From positions 124,001-188,000 of the forward strand of contig NZ_JABBXD010000006.1 in the NCBI RefSeq assembly GCF_014750655.1: 64,000 bases of DNA. The letters are read 5' to 3'. Shown here piece by piece: positions 34,622 through 45,383 of the stretch. Positions within the stretch are counted from its first letter, which is position 1. Each line of letters begins with the position of its first letter. The notes beneath the pieces are model-generated. The model did not search any database, was not told where the DNA came from, and worked only from the letters and a program-made list of their open reading frames with translations. Origin of the DNA: Salinimonas profundi (GTDB taxonomy: Bacteria > Pseudomonadota > Gammaproteobacteria > Enterobacterales > Alteromonadaceae). The position numbers and the translations under genes are program-made.

Positions 34622-35953
34622 TTAGCTTCCTGCCACCTTCATATTGTCGATAAGCACAGAACCTGTTTGCACGCCACCACGCACATCGCGCTCTTTACCT
34701 ATTGCGCGAATATTCGCGAACATATCTTTAAGATTACCGGCAATGGTAATTTCATGCACCGGATACTGGATAACGCCGTTTTCAACCCAGTAGCCTGCTG
34801 CGCCGCGTGAGTAATCTCCTGTCACTACACTGACACCCTGCCCCATCAATTCGGTTACCAGCAGCCCGGTTCCCATCTCTTCCAGCAATGCTTTATCATC
34901 ATGACCGGTATGCCCGACAATCCAGTTATGGATACCACCGGCATGACCGGTAGGGGTTGTATTTAACTTGCGCGCAGAGTAAGTGGTATAAAGATAATGT
35001 GCCAGCTTGCCGTCCTCTACAACCTGCAAATCGCGGGTTGCCACGCCTTCAGCATCAAAATTCGAGCTGGCCAGCCCGCCTTTCAGGTGCGGTAATTCTT
35101 CAATGTCCAGCCACTTAGGAAATACCTGCGCACCCAGCTTATCCAGCAGGAAACTGGAGCGACGATACAGGTTGCCGCCACTGATGGCACTGACGTAGTG
35201 ACCAAACAGCGAAGAGGCGACATCTTTGTGCAGAAGCACAGGTACATTCGCCGTATTGATTTTACGGGAGCCAAGTCGGGTAACAGTATTATCAGCCGCT
35301 TCCTGACCTACCGATACCGCGCTTTTCAGGCCATCCGGACGACGGCTGACGGTATAAGCATAATCGCGCTGCATATCGTCATCTTCTGCCGCTATCGTCA
35401 TACAGCTTAAGCTGTAGCGGCTGCTAGGATAGCCGGCGTTGATGCCGTGGGTATTACCATATACACGCATACCGTGGTTAGCGTTGTAATTCGCGCCGTC
35501 TGAATTCACCACCCGGGGATCATAATCCAGTGCAGCGGTTTCTGCTTCAATGGCAATCTGCATGGCTTGTTGTGGATCCAGCTCCTGCGGATGATACAGT
35601 TCAAGATCCGGAAATGATGTTGCCATTAGTTCAGCGTCGGCCAACCCGGTGCAAGGGTCCTCGCTGGTATAGCGGGCGATATCAATGGCCTTTTCCACCG
35701 TCAGCTTTAATGCCTCTTTGCTCAAATCGGCGGTAGAGGCACTGCCTTTATGTTTGCCCACATAGACGCTGATGCCCAGGCCACCGTCATTGGTAAACTC
35801 GACATTTTCGACTTCTTTCATTCGGGATGACACCGCAATACCCTGCACTTTCGACATGCTGGCTTCAGCCTGCGTAGCCCCTTTGGCTTTTGCCATGCCA
35901 AGTACATCATCAACAATATTTTGTATTTCTGCGATTTGCTGGTCAATTTGCAT
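34622..35953 (-). CDS. pmbA: Metalloprotease subunit PmbA/TldE
   Basis: A 443-residue TldE/PmbA protein. With TldD it forms a heterodimeric protease that degrades unfolded peptides, matures microcin B17 and is linked to CcdA turnover in E. coli. Family features: FTNDGGLGISVYVGKHKGSAST near the N-terminus, and GSFNPDAEG-like regions such as GGLASSNFDAEGVATRD and HNWIVGHTGHDDKALLEEMGTGLLVTELMGQGVSVVTGDYSRGAAGYWVENG. It lacks the HExxxH zinc motif carried by TldD, as expected. I start it at the ATG at 35953; the open frame extends to 36049 but overlaps the divergent darP gene. Its partner tldD lies 0.7 kb away on the same strand. Confidence 0.96.
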   Translation of the reverse strand: MQIDQQIAEIQNIVDDVLGMAKAKGATQAEASMSKVQGIAVSSRMKEVENVEFTNDGGLGISVYVGKHKGSASTADLSKEALKLTVEKAIDIARYTSEDPCTGLADAELMATSFPDLELYHPQELDPQQAMQIAIEAETAALDYDPRVVNSDGANYNANHGMRVYGNTHGINAGYPSSRYSLSCMTIAAEDDDMQRDYAYTVSRRPDGLKSAVSVGQEAADNTVTRLGSRKINTANVPVLLHKDVASSLFGHYVSAISGGNLYRRSSFLLDKLGAQVFPKWLDIEELPHLKGGLASSNFDAEGVATRDLQVVEDGKLAHYLYTTYSARKLNTTPTGHAGGIHNWIVGHTGHDDKALLEEMGTGLLVTELMGQGVSVVTGDYSRGAAGYWVENGVIQYPVHEITIAGNLKDMFANIRAIGKERDVRGGVQTGSVLIDNMKVAGS

Positions 35954-36024
35954 AGTCAGTTTCGCTATCCCGAAGTTGTGTGTCACAATTATAAGTATTA
36001 TCAGTGTAACACTTAGAGATACCA

Positions 36025-36576
36025 ATGAGCGACCATAAGCATCATTCACCTGAAGATTCTGACTTTGATGATATCCAGGCAGATGAATCTGAAGAGTGGG
36101 TCAGTAAAACTGAGCTTAAGCGTCAGTCAGCGCTTATGCAAAAACGCGGTGAGGAACTTATTTTGTTGTCACCGGCGCACCTGCAAACTATCCCTATGGA
36201 TGAACAGCTTGAGGAAGCTGTCATGCAGGCCCGGGCGATGAATCGTAAGAAGGAAGGTTACCGTCGCCAGATTCAGTACATTGGAAAATTGCTGCGTCAG
36301 CGCGATGTTACGCCCATCAATGAGGCGATGGACAAGCTGACTCATCAGCATCAGCAAACCAACGCGGCGTTCCATGCGATGGAAAAAGCGCGCGAAGACA
36401 TTATCGAACAGGGCGACGATGCCATTCAGCCCTTAATTGAAAGCTATCCTGAAATGGACAGACAAAGGTTGCGTCAGTTACATCGCCAGGTAAAAAAAGA
36501 GCGCGAAAAAAATGCGCCACCCAAAGCCTACCGGGAACTGTTTCAGTACCTTAAGTCGCATATGGAACCTGAGTAA
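36025..36576 (+). CDS. darP: Ribosome maturation protein DarP (YjgA, DUF615)
   Basis: A 183-residue, highly charged helical protein of the DUF615/YjgA family. The family pattern is WVSKTELKRQSALMQKRGEELILLSPAHL near the N-terminus, then RRQIQYIGKLLRQRDVTPINEAMDKL and a basic C-terminus. DarP binds late 50S precursors and aids their maturation. It is divergent from pmbA (72-base gap), the usual arrangement in gammaproteobacteria. An acidic N-terminal segment (EDSDFDDIQADESEEW) is typical of marine homologues. Confidence 0.95.
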   Translation: MSDHKHHSPEDSDFDDIQADESEEWVSKTELKRQSALMQKRGEELILLSPAHLQTIPMDEQLEEAVMQARAMNRKKEGYRRQIQYIGKLLRQRDVTPINEAMDKLTHQHQQTNAAFHAMEKAREDIIEQGDDAIQPLIESYPEMDRQRLRQLHRQVKKEREKNAPPKAYRELFQYLKSHMEPE

Positions 36577-36592
36577 CGCTCTTTCGCTGCAT

Positions 36593-36631
36593 AAAAAAGC
36601 CCCGCTGTTTAAACGCAGCGGGGCTTTTTTT
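36593..36631. terminator. Terminator between convergent darP and tldD
   Basis: AAAGCCCCGCTG and CAGCGGGGCTTT form a strong stem with flanking A- and T-runs, suited to terminating both genes. Confidence 0.9.
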
Positions 36632-36655
36632 GTCAGTCAGAGTACAGCCGCTATG

Positions 36656-38098
36656 TCAGGCTGTACCGCCTACCGTCAGCTCATCAACTTTCAGGGTCGG
36701 CTGCCCTACGCCCACCGGTACGGACTGACCGTCTTTACCACAGACGCCAACACCACGATCCAGTGCAACATCATTACCAATCATTGACACTTTCTGCATC
36801 ACTTCCGGGCCGTTGCCAATTAACGTTGCGCCTTTTACCGGCGCAGTAATTTTACCGTTTTCAATTAAATACGCCTCAGCGCTTGAAAACACAAACTTAC
36901 CGGATGTGATATCCACCTGGCCACCAGCGAAATTAGGCGCATAAATGCCTTTATCGATAGTCTGGATAATTTCCTGAGGGTCGTATTGACCGGCCAACAT
37001 GTAGGTATTGGTCATGCGTGGCATTGGCAGATGCGCAAAAGACTCACGACGGCCGTTACCGGTTGGTTTAACACCCATCAGACGCGCGTTCATTTTATCC
37101 TGCATGTAGCCGGTCAGAATACCATCTTCAATAAGCACGTTACGCTGAGTAGGCGTTCCCTCATCATCCACTGACAATGAGCCACGACGATCCTGCAGGG
37201 TGCCATCATCTACAATGGTTACGCCCTTTGCGGCTACCCGCTGCCCCATCTTACCACTAAACGTAGATGCGCCTTTTCGGTTAAAGTCACCTTCCAGACC
37301 GTGACCTACTGCTTCATGCAGCAACACACCGGGCCAACCACTACCCAGTACCACGGGCATCGTACCGGCCGGCGATGCCACCGCCTGCATATTTACGCGG
37401 GCCATGTGAAGCGCATCATCAGCCAGCTGCTCATAAACCGGTCTGCCGTTATCATCAGACTGAAAAAATGAATAGCTGTGACGGCCGCCCGCCCCCGAGC
37501 TGCCCCGTTCACGCCGGTCGCCATTTTCCATTAATACAGAACAGTTCAGCCTTACCAGAGGACGAATGTCAGTCGCAAAGGTGCCGTCGCTGGCGGCCAC
37601 GAGGACTTCTTCGTATACCCCGGTGAGACTAACCACAACCTGATTGATATCAGGCTCCTGGCGTCGTACATAGGCATCAACAGCTTTAAGTAAGGCGACT
37701 TTTTCGGCTTCTTCCATTCCCAATAACGGATTATCAGCCTGATAGCGGTGCGGATACTGCTGTTCACCGAACCCGCTGACTGCGGTTTTGCCACCGGCAG
37801 GAGCGATAGTCCGTGCAGCTTTACAGGCTTTGGTTAAGGCTTCAGTGCTGATCTCGTCAGAATACGCAAAACCGGTTTTCTCACCACTGATGGCTCGAAC
37901 GCCAACGCCGCGCTCAATGTTATAACTGCCTTCTTTTATGATGCCGTCTTCCAGCACCCAGCTTTCATGCTGACTGGACTGAAAGTACAGGTCAGCGTAA
38001 TCGGTATCATGACTGTGAATCTGCCCCAGCGCTTTTTCCAGCGAGGACATGTCCAGTCCCGAATCCGTCAGTAAATGGCTAGCTACGTTATTTGACAA
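36656..38098 (-). CDS. tldD: Metalloprotease TldD
   Basis: A 480-residue protein, the catalytic subunit of the TldD-TldE protease. The zinc-binding motif [11 protein letters not shown] is present, together with [12 protein letters not shown] before it and [20 protein letters not shown] near the N-terminus. The C-terminal [22 protein letters not shown] is the family signature. Length equals E. coli TldD (481). It overlaps the upstream nitrilase gene by 11 bases and closes the mreB-to-tldD gene series found in many gammaproteobacteria. Confidence 0.97.
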   Translation of the reverse strand: MSNNVASHLLTDSGLDMSSLEKALGQIHSHDTDYADLYFQSSQHESWVLEDGIIKEGSYNIERGVGVRAISGEKTGFAYSDEISTEALTKACKAARTIAPAGGKTAVSGFGEQQYPHRYQADNPLLGMEEAEKVALLKAVDAYVRRQEPDINQVVVSLTGVYEEVLVAASDGTFATDIRPLVRLNCSVLMENGDRRERGSSGAGGRHSYSFFQSDDNGRPVYEQLADDALHMARVNMQAVASPAGTMPVVLGSGWPGVLLHEAVGHGLEGDFNRKGASTFSGKMGQRVAAKGVTIVDDGTLQDRRGSLSVDDEGTPTQRNVLIEDGILTGYMQDKMNARLMGVKPTGNGRRESFAHLPMPRMTNTYMLAGQYDPQEIIQTIDKGIYAPNFAGGQVDITSGKFVFSSAEAYLIENGKITAPVKGATLIGNGPEVMQKVSMIGNDVALDRGVGVCGKDGQSVPVGVGQPTLKVDELTVGGTA

Positions 38099-38909
38099 AA
38101 TCGCTCCTGAATTGGTTATGTTGGCTTACCGGCATGCTCATTTTGATCGCTTCTCTGTCGCTGACAGAAACCTTCGCGTGAGCGGTACCTAATTGTTCGC
38201 CAAGCTCGGCCAGCGTCTCGCCCCACGGCGAATAAATAACGCTGTGCCCGAATGTCTGGCGCCCGTTAGCATGTTCACCGGATTGATTCGGTGCCACAAC
38301 AAAGCATTGCTTTTCTATTGCCCGCGCCCGGACCAGTGTATGCCAGTGCGCATTCCCGGTATGCCGTGTAAATGCGGCAGGTAATACCAGAATATCGACA
38401 TCACCCATAGCATTAAACAGCCCGGTAAAGCGCACATCATAACACACTGCCAGCCCGATACGCCCTATTGGCGTGTCGCAAACCACAACCCGGTCACCGG
38501 CCTGGGTGTATTTGGACTCCTGATAGCTGCCGGTATTGTCCTTGATGGCGACGTCAAACATATGAATTTTCTTGTATTCATCTATAACATTGCCATCCGG
38601 CCCGACTAAAAGGCAGGACGCTGTAAATTTGTCAGGATCCTCAGATACCAACGGGAAGGTACCGGTAACCAAATAGACACCGTGTTTTTTCGCCATCGCC
38701 TGCATGGCCTGTCCAATTTTGCCGGTGTAGCGCGGCTCAGCCACATCAAGCAACTCGCGATCGCGGGTTCCAAACCGTGCAAAGCATTCCGGTAACACTA
38801 CCAGTGTCGGTTCGCCGGTATCCAGCGCATCCAGTTGTTTTTCTACATACGCCAGATTTTCGTCTATATCAGGCTGACTTGTCATTTGTACGGCGACCAG
38901 ATTAACCAT
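38088..38909 (-). CDS. Carbon-nitrogen hydrolase, nitrilase/omega-amidase family
   Basis: About 273 residues. The catalytic triad of the nitrilase superfamily is visible: E in [12 protein letters not shown] in [10 protein letters not shown] and C in [11 protein letters not shown]. Members next to tldD and yhdP are usually amidases of the Nit1/Nit2 type that repair deaminated glutathione or cleave omega-amides; which applies here is not certain. The ATG at 38909 overlaps the yhdP stop by 8 bases, and the 3' end overlaps tldD, so the genes are coupled. Confidence 0.92.
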   Translation of the reverse strand: MVNLVAVQMTSQPDIDENLAYVEKQLDALDTGEPTLVVLPECFARFGTRDRELLDVAEPRYTGKIGQAMQAMAKKHGVYLVTGTFPLVSEDPDKFTASCLLVGPDGNVIDEYKKIHMFDVAIKDNTGSYQESKYTQAGDRVVVCDTPIGRIGLAVCYDVRFTGLFNAMGDVDILVLPAAFTRHTGNAHWHTLVRARAIEKQCFVVAPNQSGEHANGRQTFGHSVIYSPWGETLAELGEQLGTAHAKVSVSDREAIKMSMPVSQHNQFRSDFVK

Positions 38910-41900
38910 CTTGTACCTCCAGATTGAGTCTTTCCAGGTCGGGTTTGGACAGCGGTGCCGGTTTTTCCTTGTCATTTTTCTGTCTTGCCGGCAGTGTCAC
39001 TTCTTTACTGTCTCGCCCAACCTCGATGAATTCAGGATTGTCCCAGGTACCTGTTACCTTGTAATTAACATTGGAGATTACTTTGGCCGACGTCAACACC
39101 TGGTCGATGGCAAGCGCAGCAAGCGCAGTAGGCGGTGACGCCAGAAAATAGACAAGAACCGGCAGGTTACCGGTGACATTAGGGGTAAAAGACACATCAT
39201 AATTTAATTTTTGTGCGGCCAGATTGGTCACCCCTTTAATGGTGATCTCACCGGCGCCACCATCAATAATCGTATCGTCTGTTGTCGCTCTGCCATCAGC
39301 AATCGAAAGCGTGCCGCTCATGTCATCGTAGAAAAAGCCTTTAGCAAACACATCCCTGAAATCCAGGCTGAGCTTACGAACTAACGAGTTAAGGCTGAAT
39401 AAGGTAAATATGCGAGAGCCTTTGTCACTGAGCTCACTTAAATACCCGTCGGTCAGTCGCCAGTTTATATCGCCGTTAAGCTTTTCCAAGGAAAAATCCA
39501 TGGGAGAGTCTGGCCAGCCAAGCGTAAACGCTATTGAGGCCGCGGAGTCCTTTATCCCTGAGTTAACGTTAAGGTCCTGTAGCATACGCCCCACATCATC
39601 ACTTTTCAGCGTTCCGTTCAAAGTAGTGGTTTGTGTCTGCGTATTCCAGTTTCCGCTGGCATTTACCTGCGTATGTTTATTACTGGTGCTCAGTTGACGA
39701 ATAACCATACCGCTGTCGCCGCGCACCACGTCGAGCGTGACCTGCCCCAACGCATTGCCCAGCAATGTACACTGCTGACAAAATGCGTATACCGGGGGCA
39801 AGGTCTCGGCCGACCATTTTACCGCCGGAGCTGTTTCTGCCGGGTCAGATGCAGTCCAGGTGGGCAGATTTATATAATCAGCCTCTATGCGAATCCCTCT
39901 TTTCAGAAAGTCTTCATAAATACTGACATTGGCCCGCGCCTGCGTTGTATCGATATCCAGCAACCAGTTATTACTGTTTTGTTTGGCGGTGATATCCACA
40001 TTGGTCAATGTCTGACCGGCTACGATCAGCTCATCGGTGTTAATAAAAAGGCGCTGGGGAACAGCGAACAATGCTCGCTGCTCATCGTTAACTTCTTGCT
40101 GTTGTCCGATTAACTCATCAATGACCGTGTACCAGCTACCAGCATCTATGCGCGGCAAATTTGCCGAGACGCTTAAACCGATACCTCGTCCGGTAAAATC
40201 ACTTTTGCCCAATGCCAGGTGTGCTCTGGAAAATTGCATCTCCTGGTGCGGGAGTATGCCGTCAAAGGCAACATCGTCACCGAACAGGGCTTTTATCGTG
40301 GATGCTTTTTCATCTCCCACGCTGGAAATAGCAAACCGTTTTACTGCATCGGCAGGTTTATTAAACGGCGCGGGCAAGCCGGACTGCACATTTTCAAGGG
40401 TTGAGGTAATACTGGCGTTATAGGAGAAGCCATCTTCAGGAAGCTGCACCGATACATTTGCCTGCCAGTCACTGGAACCGCTCAGGTAGCTGCTAAGCGT
40501 GTCACTGAAACGCTCGGAAAGCGCTGCAACATCCCATTGTCCGTTAGCCCCGATATCTACACCATAGCCATCATCTGTTTTTCCGCCTGTAAGAGCCAGC
40601 GAGACCGGCTGCCCTAGCAGCCAAGCCTGCAAGGACTCTGTATTAATATTTTCATTCAAAAAAGCAATTTTTCCCCGCGCATCTTCAAGCGTCATTTTCA
40701 GCCGGGGCAGTTTGACCACATTTCCTTTCAGGCTGGCAGTACCTTTGGCAACCACATTCGCATCGTTCAACGGAATTGTCAGAGTCAGGTCAGTGCTGAT
40801 GGGGCCGCTGATTTGAACTTCTTCGGATAGCACATTGCCCAGGGATGCAGACAGCGAGCTTTGCATCATCAACGCCGCTAATTGTTCCCCCGTTCCCCTG
40901 CCGCCAGCCGCGATGTTCAAATCGGCTGAGCCGGTCAGCGGAATAATCGAGGCAGTGACATCAGTTAGCTCGATATCGGCCAGCGACGCATCGGGTGCAA
41001 TCATCGTTAGCCCGTCATTTTCAAATTGCAGCGCCATGTTCATGTTGTTCAGAGCAGGCCAGGCATCTGAAAATGCAAAGTCTGTATCGTGTAATGACGT
41101 AAAGGCCTGAAAAATACCGCGGTTAGCATTAAACGGAAAGTCGCCGGGATTACCGTGCCATAAAATTCGTGTTTCAGAGACCTCTCCGGCGCCGGTCAGG
41201 GCGCGGTTTAGATACGCGGTAGTGTTTTCACCCATCAGCGAAGCCGGAAACAGCTTTTTCGCATTTTCTACCGGCATATCACTCACGGTGGTGAGCAGAC
41301 TTAAATCAGCATCAGAAAGGTTTAGTCGCAGGCTTTGCGTCACTGTTGCCAGTGCTGTGTCAAGCACCAGGTCATCGTAACTGAGCATCCAGTTCTGCTG
41401 CCCGTCTGATTGCAAGGGGTAAACATAGATGGTGGCATCAAGCTGATTAAGGCCTATATTTTCTGGTAAGAGCGTGTCAGTGAGCAGCATGGTGTCACGG
41501 CTTTGTACCTGCACAGCCCCCTGAGCATTAGCCCAATTGATATCAATATCCAGTTTTTGCAGTCCTGGAATGCCATTGTGCTGCTGCCAGCTAACACCGA
41601 GTAATTTGGCCGTTAACGCCAACCCGCTTTGGTCAGCCCTCATCTGTAAGGTGGCAAGCTGGCCGGTGGGTGCTAACTCTCTGACATCATCATCAGCGGT
41701 GTCATCGGTAAATAAGGGCAACAATACCAGGAACGGGTTAACCGGTGTGGGTTTGATGGTATTAATTATTAAACCGTTATCGGGAGACCACCGCCCCACC
41801 AAATCAGTGACCAGACGCTGATTATTCGACACCACTTCTAACTGATCGACACGAAAATACCAGTTGTTATTCCTGGGCAGAGCCTGAAAGCTTCCGTCCT

Positions 41901-42780
41901 GAATACCCGTACTCACTGTGACGTTGTCCTGCCCGCCCCAGGTCAGGCGACTATCATGTAGCTGCGTAAACACCGCGCTAATTTTGCTATTTTCCACCTC
42001 AGCCCAGGCTTCCAGATTGGCCCGGCTTTCTTTCAGCGGCCGGCGGGTTTGCAGCATGCCGCTTACCCATGGCGAAATATCAACATCTTCGGCCTTTGCG
42101 TAAAGGGTGCCACGAAGGTTGTCTTTACCACCCTGAAGGTCAATAAGAAACGTAGCGGCATTACTGGCCAGCTCCTGTACGCGGAATGCGCCGGCCCCGC
42201 GATGCTGACCGTCACGGTTCAGCCAGGACAACTCGCTTATTTCAATGACCTGTTCAGTCTCTTGTTTGAGCAGCGTAACCACACCATTGCGCAGTGAAAA
42301 CCGCTCAAGCTGCTCAAGAAACAAATCGTTGAGGGCATCTATAACGGGAAATTGCGCTTGCTGCTCATCACCACTTAAACGCGTGGTATCTACGGTAAGA
42401 GCGACACCATCAAGATTGAACTGTTTAGAAGAAAGCTGTGCGGTGGAAAGTGACTGCCAGAAATTCAGCTCGATATCGATATTATCGACATTAAGCGCAA
42501 TAGGCGATTGTGCGTTGCTTCGAAGTCTGACGTCTTCAAGCACGATACTTGGGCCGCTTTGCAGCCAGTCCGCTTTGAGGGTACCAATGGAAAGTGCGAC
42601 CCCATATTGCTGGTTAATGTAGTCTTCCAGCAACGGCTTTTTGTTATCAAGATAAGGCAGTGAGTAGCGCAGGACACTAAGCAGCACAGCAAAGAGTACC
42701 AGAAACACCGCCAGTCCCAGCCATAGCTTTTTTGCCGTCCAGATGACGACGTTACCTGCTATTTCTCTTTTCTTTCCCAC
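38902..42780 (-). CDS. yhdP: YhdP family AsmA-like envelope protein
   Basis: A 1292-residue protein: one N-terminal membrane helix (LWLGLAVFLVLFAVLLSVLRY) followed by a very long periplasmic beta-rich region with AsmA/DUF3971 character and a C-terminal AsmA-like part (FDFSLEKLNGDINWRLTDGYLSEL; GGAGEITIKGVTNLAAQKLNYDVSFTPNVTGNLP). YhdP, TamB and YdbH form bridges for phospholipid transport to the outer membrane. Length agrees with E. coli YhdP (1266). The start is GTG at 42780. It lies between rng and the nitrilase gene, its standard position. Confidence 0.94.
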   Translation of the reverse strand: MGKKREIAGNVVIWTAKKLWLGLAVFLVLFAVLLSVLRYSLPYLDNKKPLLEDYINQQYGVALSIGTLKADWLQSGPSIVLEDVRLRSNAQSPIALNVDNIDIELNFWQSLSTAQLSSKQFNLDGVALTVDTTRLSGDEQQAQFPVIDALNDLFLEQLERFSLRNGVVTLLKQETEQVIEISELSWLNRDGQHRGAGAFRVQELASNAATFLIDLQGGKDNLRGTLYAKAEDVDISPWVSGMLQTRRPLKESRANLEAWAEVENSKISAVFTQLHDSRLTWGGQDNVTVSTGIQDGSFQALPRNNNWYFRVDQLEVVSNNQRLVTDLVGRWSPDNGLIINTIKPTPVNPFLVLLPLFTDDTADDDVRELAPTGQLATLQMRADQSGLALTAKLLGVSWQQHNGIPGLQKLDIDINWANAQGAVQVQSRDTMLLTDTLLPENIGLNQLDATIYVYPLQSDGQQNWMLSYDDLVLDTALATVTQSLRLNLSDADLSLLTTVSDMPVENAKKLFPASLMGENTTAYLNRALTGAGEVSETRILWHGNPGDFPFNANRGIFQAFTSLHDTDFAFSDAWPALNNMNMALQFENDGLTMIAPDASLADIELTDVTASIIPLTGSADLNIAAGGRGTGEQLAALMMQSSLSASLGNVLSEEVQISGPISTDLTLTIPLNDANVVAKGTASLKGNVVKLPRLKMTLEDARGKIAFLNENINTESLQAWLLGQPVSLALTGGKTDDGYGVDIGANGQWDVAALSERFSDTLSSYLSGSSDWQANVSVQLPEDGFSYNASITSTLENVQSGLPAPFNKPADAVKRFAISSVGDEKASTIKALFGDDVAFDGILPHQEMQFSRAHLALGKSDFTGRGIGLSVSANLPRIDAGSWYTVIDELIGQQQEVNDEQRALFAVPQRLFINTDELIVAGQTLTNVDITAKQNSNNWLLDIDTTQARANVSIYEDFLKRGIRIEADYINLPTWTASDPAETAPAVKWSAETLPPVYAFCQQCTLLGNALGQVTLDVVRGDSGMVIRQLSTSNKHTQVNASGNWNTQTQTTTLNGTLKSDDVGRMLQDLNVNSGIKDSAASIAFTLGWPDSPMDFSLEKLNGDINWRLTDGYLSELSDKGSRIFTLFSLNSLVRKLSLDFRDVFAKGFFYDDMSGTLSIADGRATTDDTIIDGGAGEITIKGVTNLAAQKLNYDVSFTPNVTGNLPVLVYFLASPPTALAALAIDQVLTSAKVISNVNYKVTGTWDNPEFIEVGRDSKEVTLPARQKNDKEKPAPLSKPDLERLNLEVQDG

Positions 42781-42835
42781 GCGATTTTTTCACTTACTGC
42801 TAAAGGACTGGCCGTAATTAACGGCCACATATTCA

Positions 42836-44302
42836 CTACATCATGACAACGTCGTATTTGTCCTGATTATAAAGCGGCTCGGTCTGCACCTTAATTTGCT
42901 TAGAGACAAACACTTCCAGCTCGGCCAGCATGTGTGACTCCTCACCTAACAGCGCTTCGGCAACATGCGGAGAAGCATAAACCACAAACTTGTCGGCGTC
43001 GTAAGCCCGGTTAACCCTGACGATTTCGCGCATGATTTCAAAGCAGATCGTCTCTATGGTTTTCATGGTCCCGCGCCCTTTACAGACCGGGCAGTCACCA
43101 CAAAGCACGTGCTCCAGACTTTCACGGGTACGCTTACGGGTCATCTCAATTAGCCCTAATGCGGTAAAACCGTGAATATTAATCTTGGCGCGGTCCTTAC
43201 TGGTCGCCACTTCCAGACTATGTAAGACCCGTCGTTTATGATCAGATTCAGTCATATCGATAAAGTCGATAAGAATCATCCCGCCCAGATTGCGCAGCCG
43301 TAACTGTCGGGCTATCGCCAGCGTTGCTTCGATATTGGTGTTAAAAATAGTTTCTTCGAGATTTCTGTGACCAACAAACGCACCGGTGTTGATATCAATT
43401 GTGGTCATAGCCTCAGTCTGGTCGATAATCAGATAACCACCGGATTTCAAGTCGACTCTGCGCTCGAGAGCCCGCTGGACCTCGTTCTCGACATCATACA
43501 AATCGAATATAGGGCGATCACCGCGATAGTAATCCAGCTTGTTGCTTAACTCAGGCACATATTCTTTGGTGAATTCCTCAAGCTCGTGAAAAGACAGTTT
43601 TGAGTCAATGCGAATGCGATCAAGTTCGGTGCCCACAAAGTCACGGATGACCCGTCTTGCCAGTGGCAGGTCTTCATAAAGCACATTCGACTTTTTCTTT
43701 TTCATCCGCTGCTGAATTTTGTTCCACAACCGACGTAAGAATGCCGCATCCTGAGAAAGCTCAGTTTTACTTACGCCTTCTGCCGCAGTGCGCAGAATAA
43801 AACCACCATCATCATCACAAAATTCTTCCATCAGCGTTTTCAGACGCTCTCGCTCATTCTCATCTTCAATGCGCTGAGATACCCCTACGTGGGTCACACT
43901 GGGCATAAATACCAGATATCGTGAGGGAATAGTTATATCGGTGGTCAGGCGCGCGCCCTTGGTGCCGATAGGATCTTTAACCACCTGCACCACAATTTCC
44001 TGCCCTTCGCGGACCAGTTCGCGGATATCCTGCTTTTGAATATGGTTGGCAGTCACTTCGCCCACAATCTCGTTGTGAAGAACAATATCGGATGCGTGCA
44101 AAAACGCGGCTTTTTCCAGACCGATATCGACAAATGCCGCCTGCATACCCGGCAATACCCGACTGACCTTGCCACGGTACATATTACCTACCAGACCTTT
44201 TTTGGTATGACGCTCTACATGTATTTCCTGCAATATGCCGTTTTCAATCAGTGCCACCCGCGACTCTGATGGTGTGACATTTATCAGCAACTCACCACTC
44301 AT
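42836..44302 (-). CDS. rng: Ribonuclease G
   Basis: A 488-residue endoribonuclease that processes 16S rRNA 5' ends and some mRNAs. The N-terminal S1 domain (KGLVGNMYRGKVSRVLPGMQAAFVDIGLEKAAFLHASD) is followed by the catalytic core with metal-binding aspartates in TTIDINTGAFVG and GGMILIDFIDM. The Zn-link region is CGDCPVCKGRG. It lacks the long C-terminal scaffold of RNase E, so it is RNase G. I start at the ATG at 44302, which matches E. coli Rng (489). It overlaps maf by 4 bases (ATGA). Confidence 0.97.
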   Translation of the reverse strand: MSGELLINVTPSESRVALIENGILQEIHVERHTKKGLVGNMYRGKVSRVLPGMQAAFVDIGLEKAAFLHASDIVLHNEIVGEVTANHIQKQDIRELVREGQEIVVQVVKDPIGTKGARLTTDITIPSRYLVFMPSVTHVGVSQRIEDENERERLKTLMEEFCDDDGGFILRTAAEGVSKTELSQDAAFLRRLWNKIQQRMKKKKSNVLYEDLPLARRVIRDFVGTELDRIRIDSKLSFHELEEFTKEYVPELSNKLDYYRGDRPIFDLYDVENEVQRALERRVDLKSGGYLIIDQTEAMTTIDINTGAFVGHRNLEETIFNTNIEATLAIARQLRLRNLGGMILIDFIDMTESDHKRRVLHSLEVATSKDRAKINIHGFTALGLIEMTRKRTRESLEHVLCGDCPVCKGRGTMKTIETICFEIMREIVRVNRAYDADKFVVYASPHVAEALLGEESHMLAELEVFVSKQIKVQTEPLYNQDKYDVVMM

Positions 44303-44877
44303 GCATCCACCCCGAATTCGTTTAACAGGCATCGTGTTTCATATAATGGCAGACCAATCACTGCACTTACACTACCTTTAACAGATTTTACAAACTGGCC
44401 GCCTATCCCCTGAATCGCATAACTGCCGGCTTTATCTGCCGGCTCGCCGGTGGCCCAGTACTGACGGCTCTGGGCCTCACTTACCGGAGCAAAGTGTACC
44501 TGGGTGATAATTGTCTGGGTCACCTGACGCTGCGCATCCAACACGCTGATAGACGTCAGTACCTCGTGCACCTGACCGGACAGTCGTTGCAGCATGGCAA
44601 CGCAATCTGCTTCATCGGCCGGCTTTCCCAGACTTTCTCCCTCAAAGGCAATTAATGTATCTGATGCAAGGATAATAGCATCACGCTTTTGCTCATCATC
44701 TAAACGTTGATACGCTGTTAGCGCTTTTTCAGCCGCCAATCTTTCCACCAGTATTTCAGGTTTTTCACCGGCTTTGGGAGACTCGTCAATGTCTACCGGC
44801 ATTTGCGTGTGGGCAAATCCCATTTGATTTAACAGTGCGGTACGGCGAGGTGAAGCGGAAGCAAGGATAAGCGTCAT
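44299..44877 (-). CDS. maf: Maf-family nucleoside triphosphate pyrophosphatase (YhdE type)
   Basis: A 192-residue house-cleaning pyrophosphatase. The Maf motif LILASASPRRTALLNQMG at the N-terminus binds phosphates; ILASDTLIAFEGESLGKP holds the catalytic aspartate; and the C-terminal KAGSYAIQGIGGQFVKSVKGSVSAVIGLPL is typical. The YhdE subgroup acts on dTTP, UTP and modified pyrimidine nucleotides. Position between mreD and rng is the conserved one for YhdE. Confidence 0.96.
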   Translation of the reverse strand: MTLILASASPRRTALLNQMGFAHTQMPVDIDESPKAGEKPEILVERLAAEKALTAYQRLDDEQKRDAIILASDTLIAFEGESLGKPADEADCVAMLQRLSGQVHEVLTSISVLDAQRQVTQTIITQVHFAPVSEAQSRQYWATGEPADKAGSYAIQGIGGQFVKSVKGSVSAVIGLPLYETRCLLNEFGVDA

Positions 44878-44895
44878 AATAATAGAAGCCCTGAT

Positions 44896-45375
44896 TCAGG
44901 TAATGGTTAGCTGACGGCGTAGCTTTCTGAGTAGCCAGAAAATCCATGGCCACAAGATCATTGAGCTGAAAATCGGCCATAAATAGGCAAACTGAAACGG
45001 GATATCGGTCAGCAAATGCTGCAACCAGAACAACACCAAATGATACAACGAGCAAAGCAGCCCTATTATGATGGCCTGTTGCCATACCGAGTAATTGCGC
45101 AAACGCTGATAGTTAGCCGCCAGAACATACACCGACGCACTGAGGGCAAGACTGTGAATGCCCAGCGCTGTCCCCAACAGAATATCCATTGCCAGCCCGG
45201 CTAAAAATGCCACGCCAACATTCACCCTGTGGGGCAACGCCATTGTCCAGTACGCCAGTACAATGAGTACCCAGTCAGGCCTGTATAAATCAGCCTGGAT
45301 AGGCAACGGCATAATTTGTAAAACCAGTGCAACAAGAATGGTTGAAGCGATAACGTAGTGGCGGGCCCGCAACAT
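44896..45375 (-). CDS. mreD: Rod shape-determining protein MreD
   Basis: A 159-residue inner-membrane protein with five hydrophobic segments. The motif RPDWVLIVLAYWTMALPHRVNVGVAFLAGLAMDILLGTALGIHSLA is the MreD signature. It joins MreC and MreB in the elongasome that guides lateral cell-wall synthesis. It is 8 bases downstream of mreC. Confidence 0.96.
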   Translation of the reverse strand: MLRARHYVIASTILVALVLQIMPLPIQADLYRPDWVLIVLAYWTMALPHRVNVGVAFLAGLAMDILLGTALGIHSLALSASVYVLAANYQRLRNYSVWQQAIIIGLLCSLYHLVLFWLQHLLTDIPFQFAYLWPIFSSMILWPWIFWLLRKLRRQLTIT

Positions 45376-45383
45376 AATTCTGT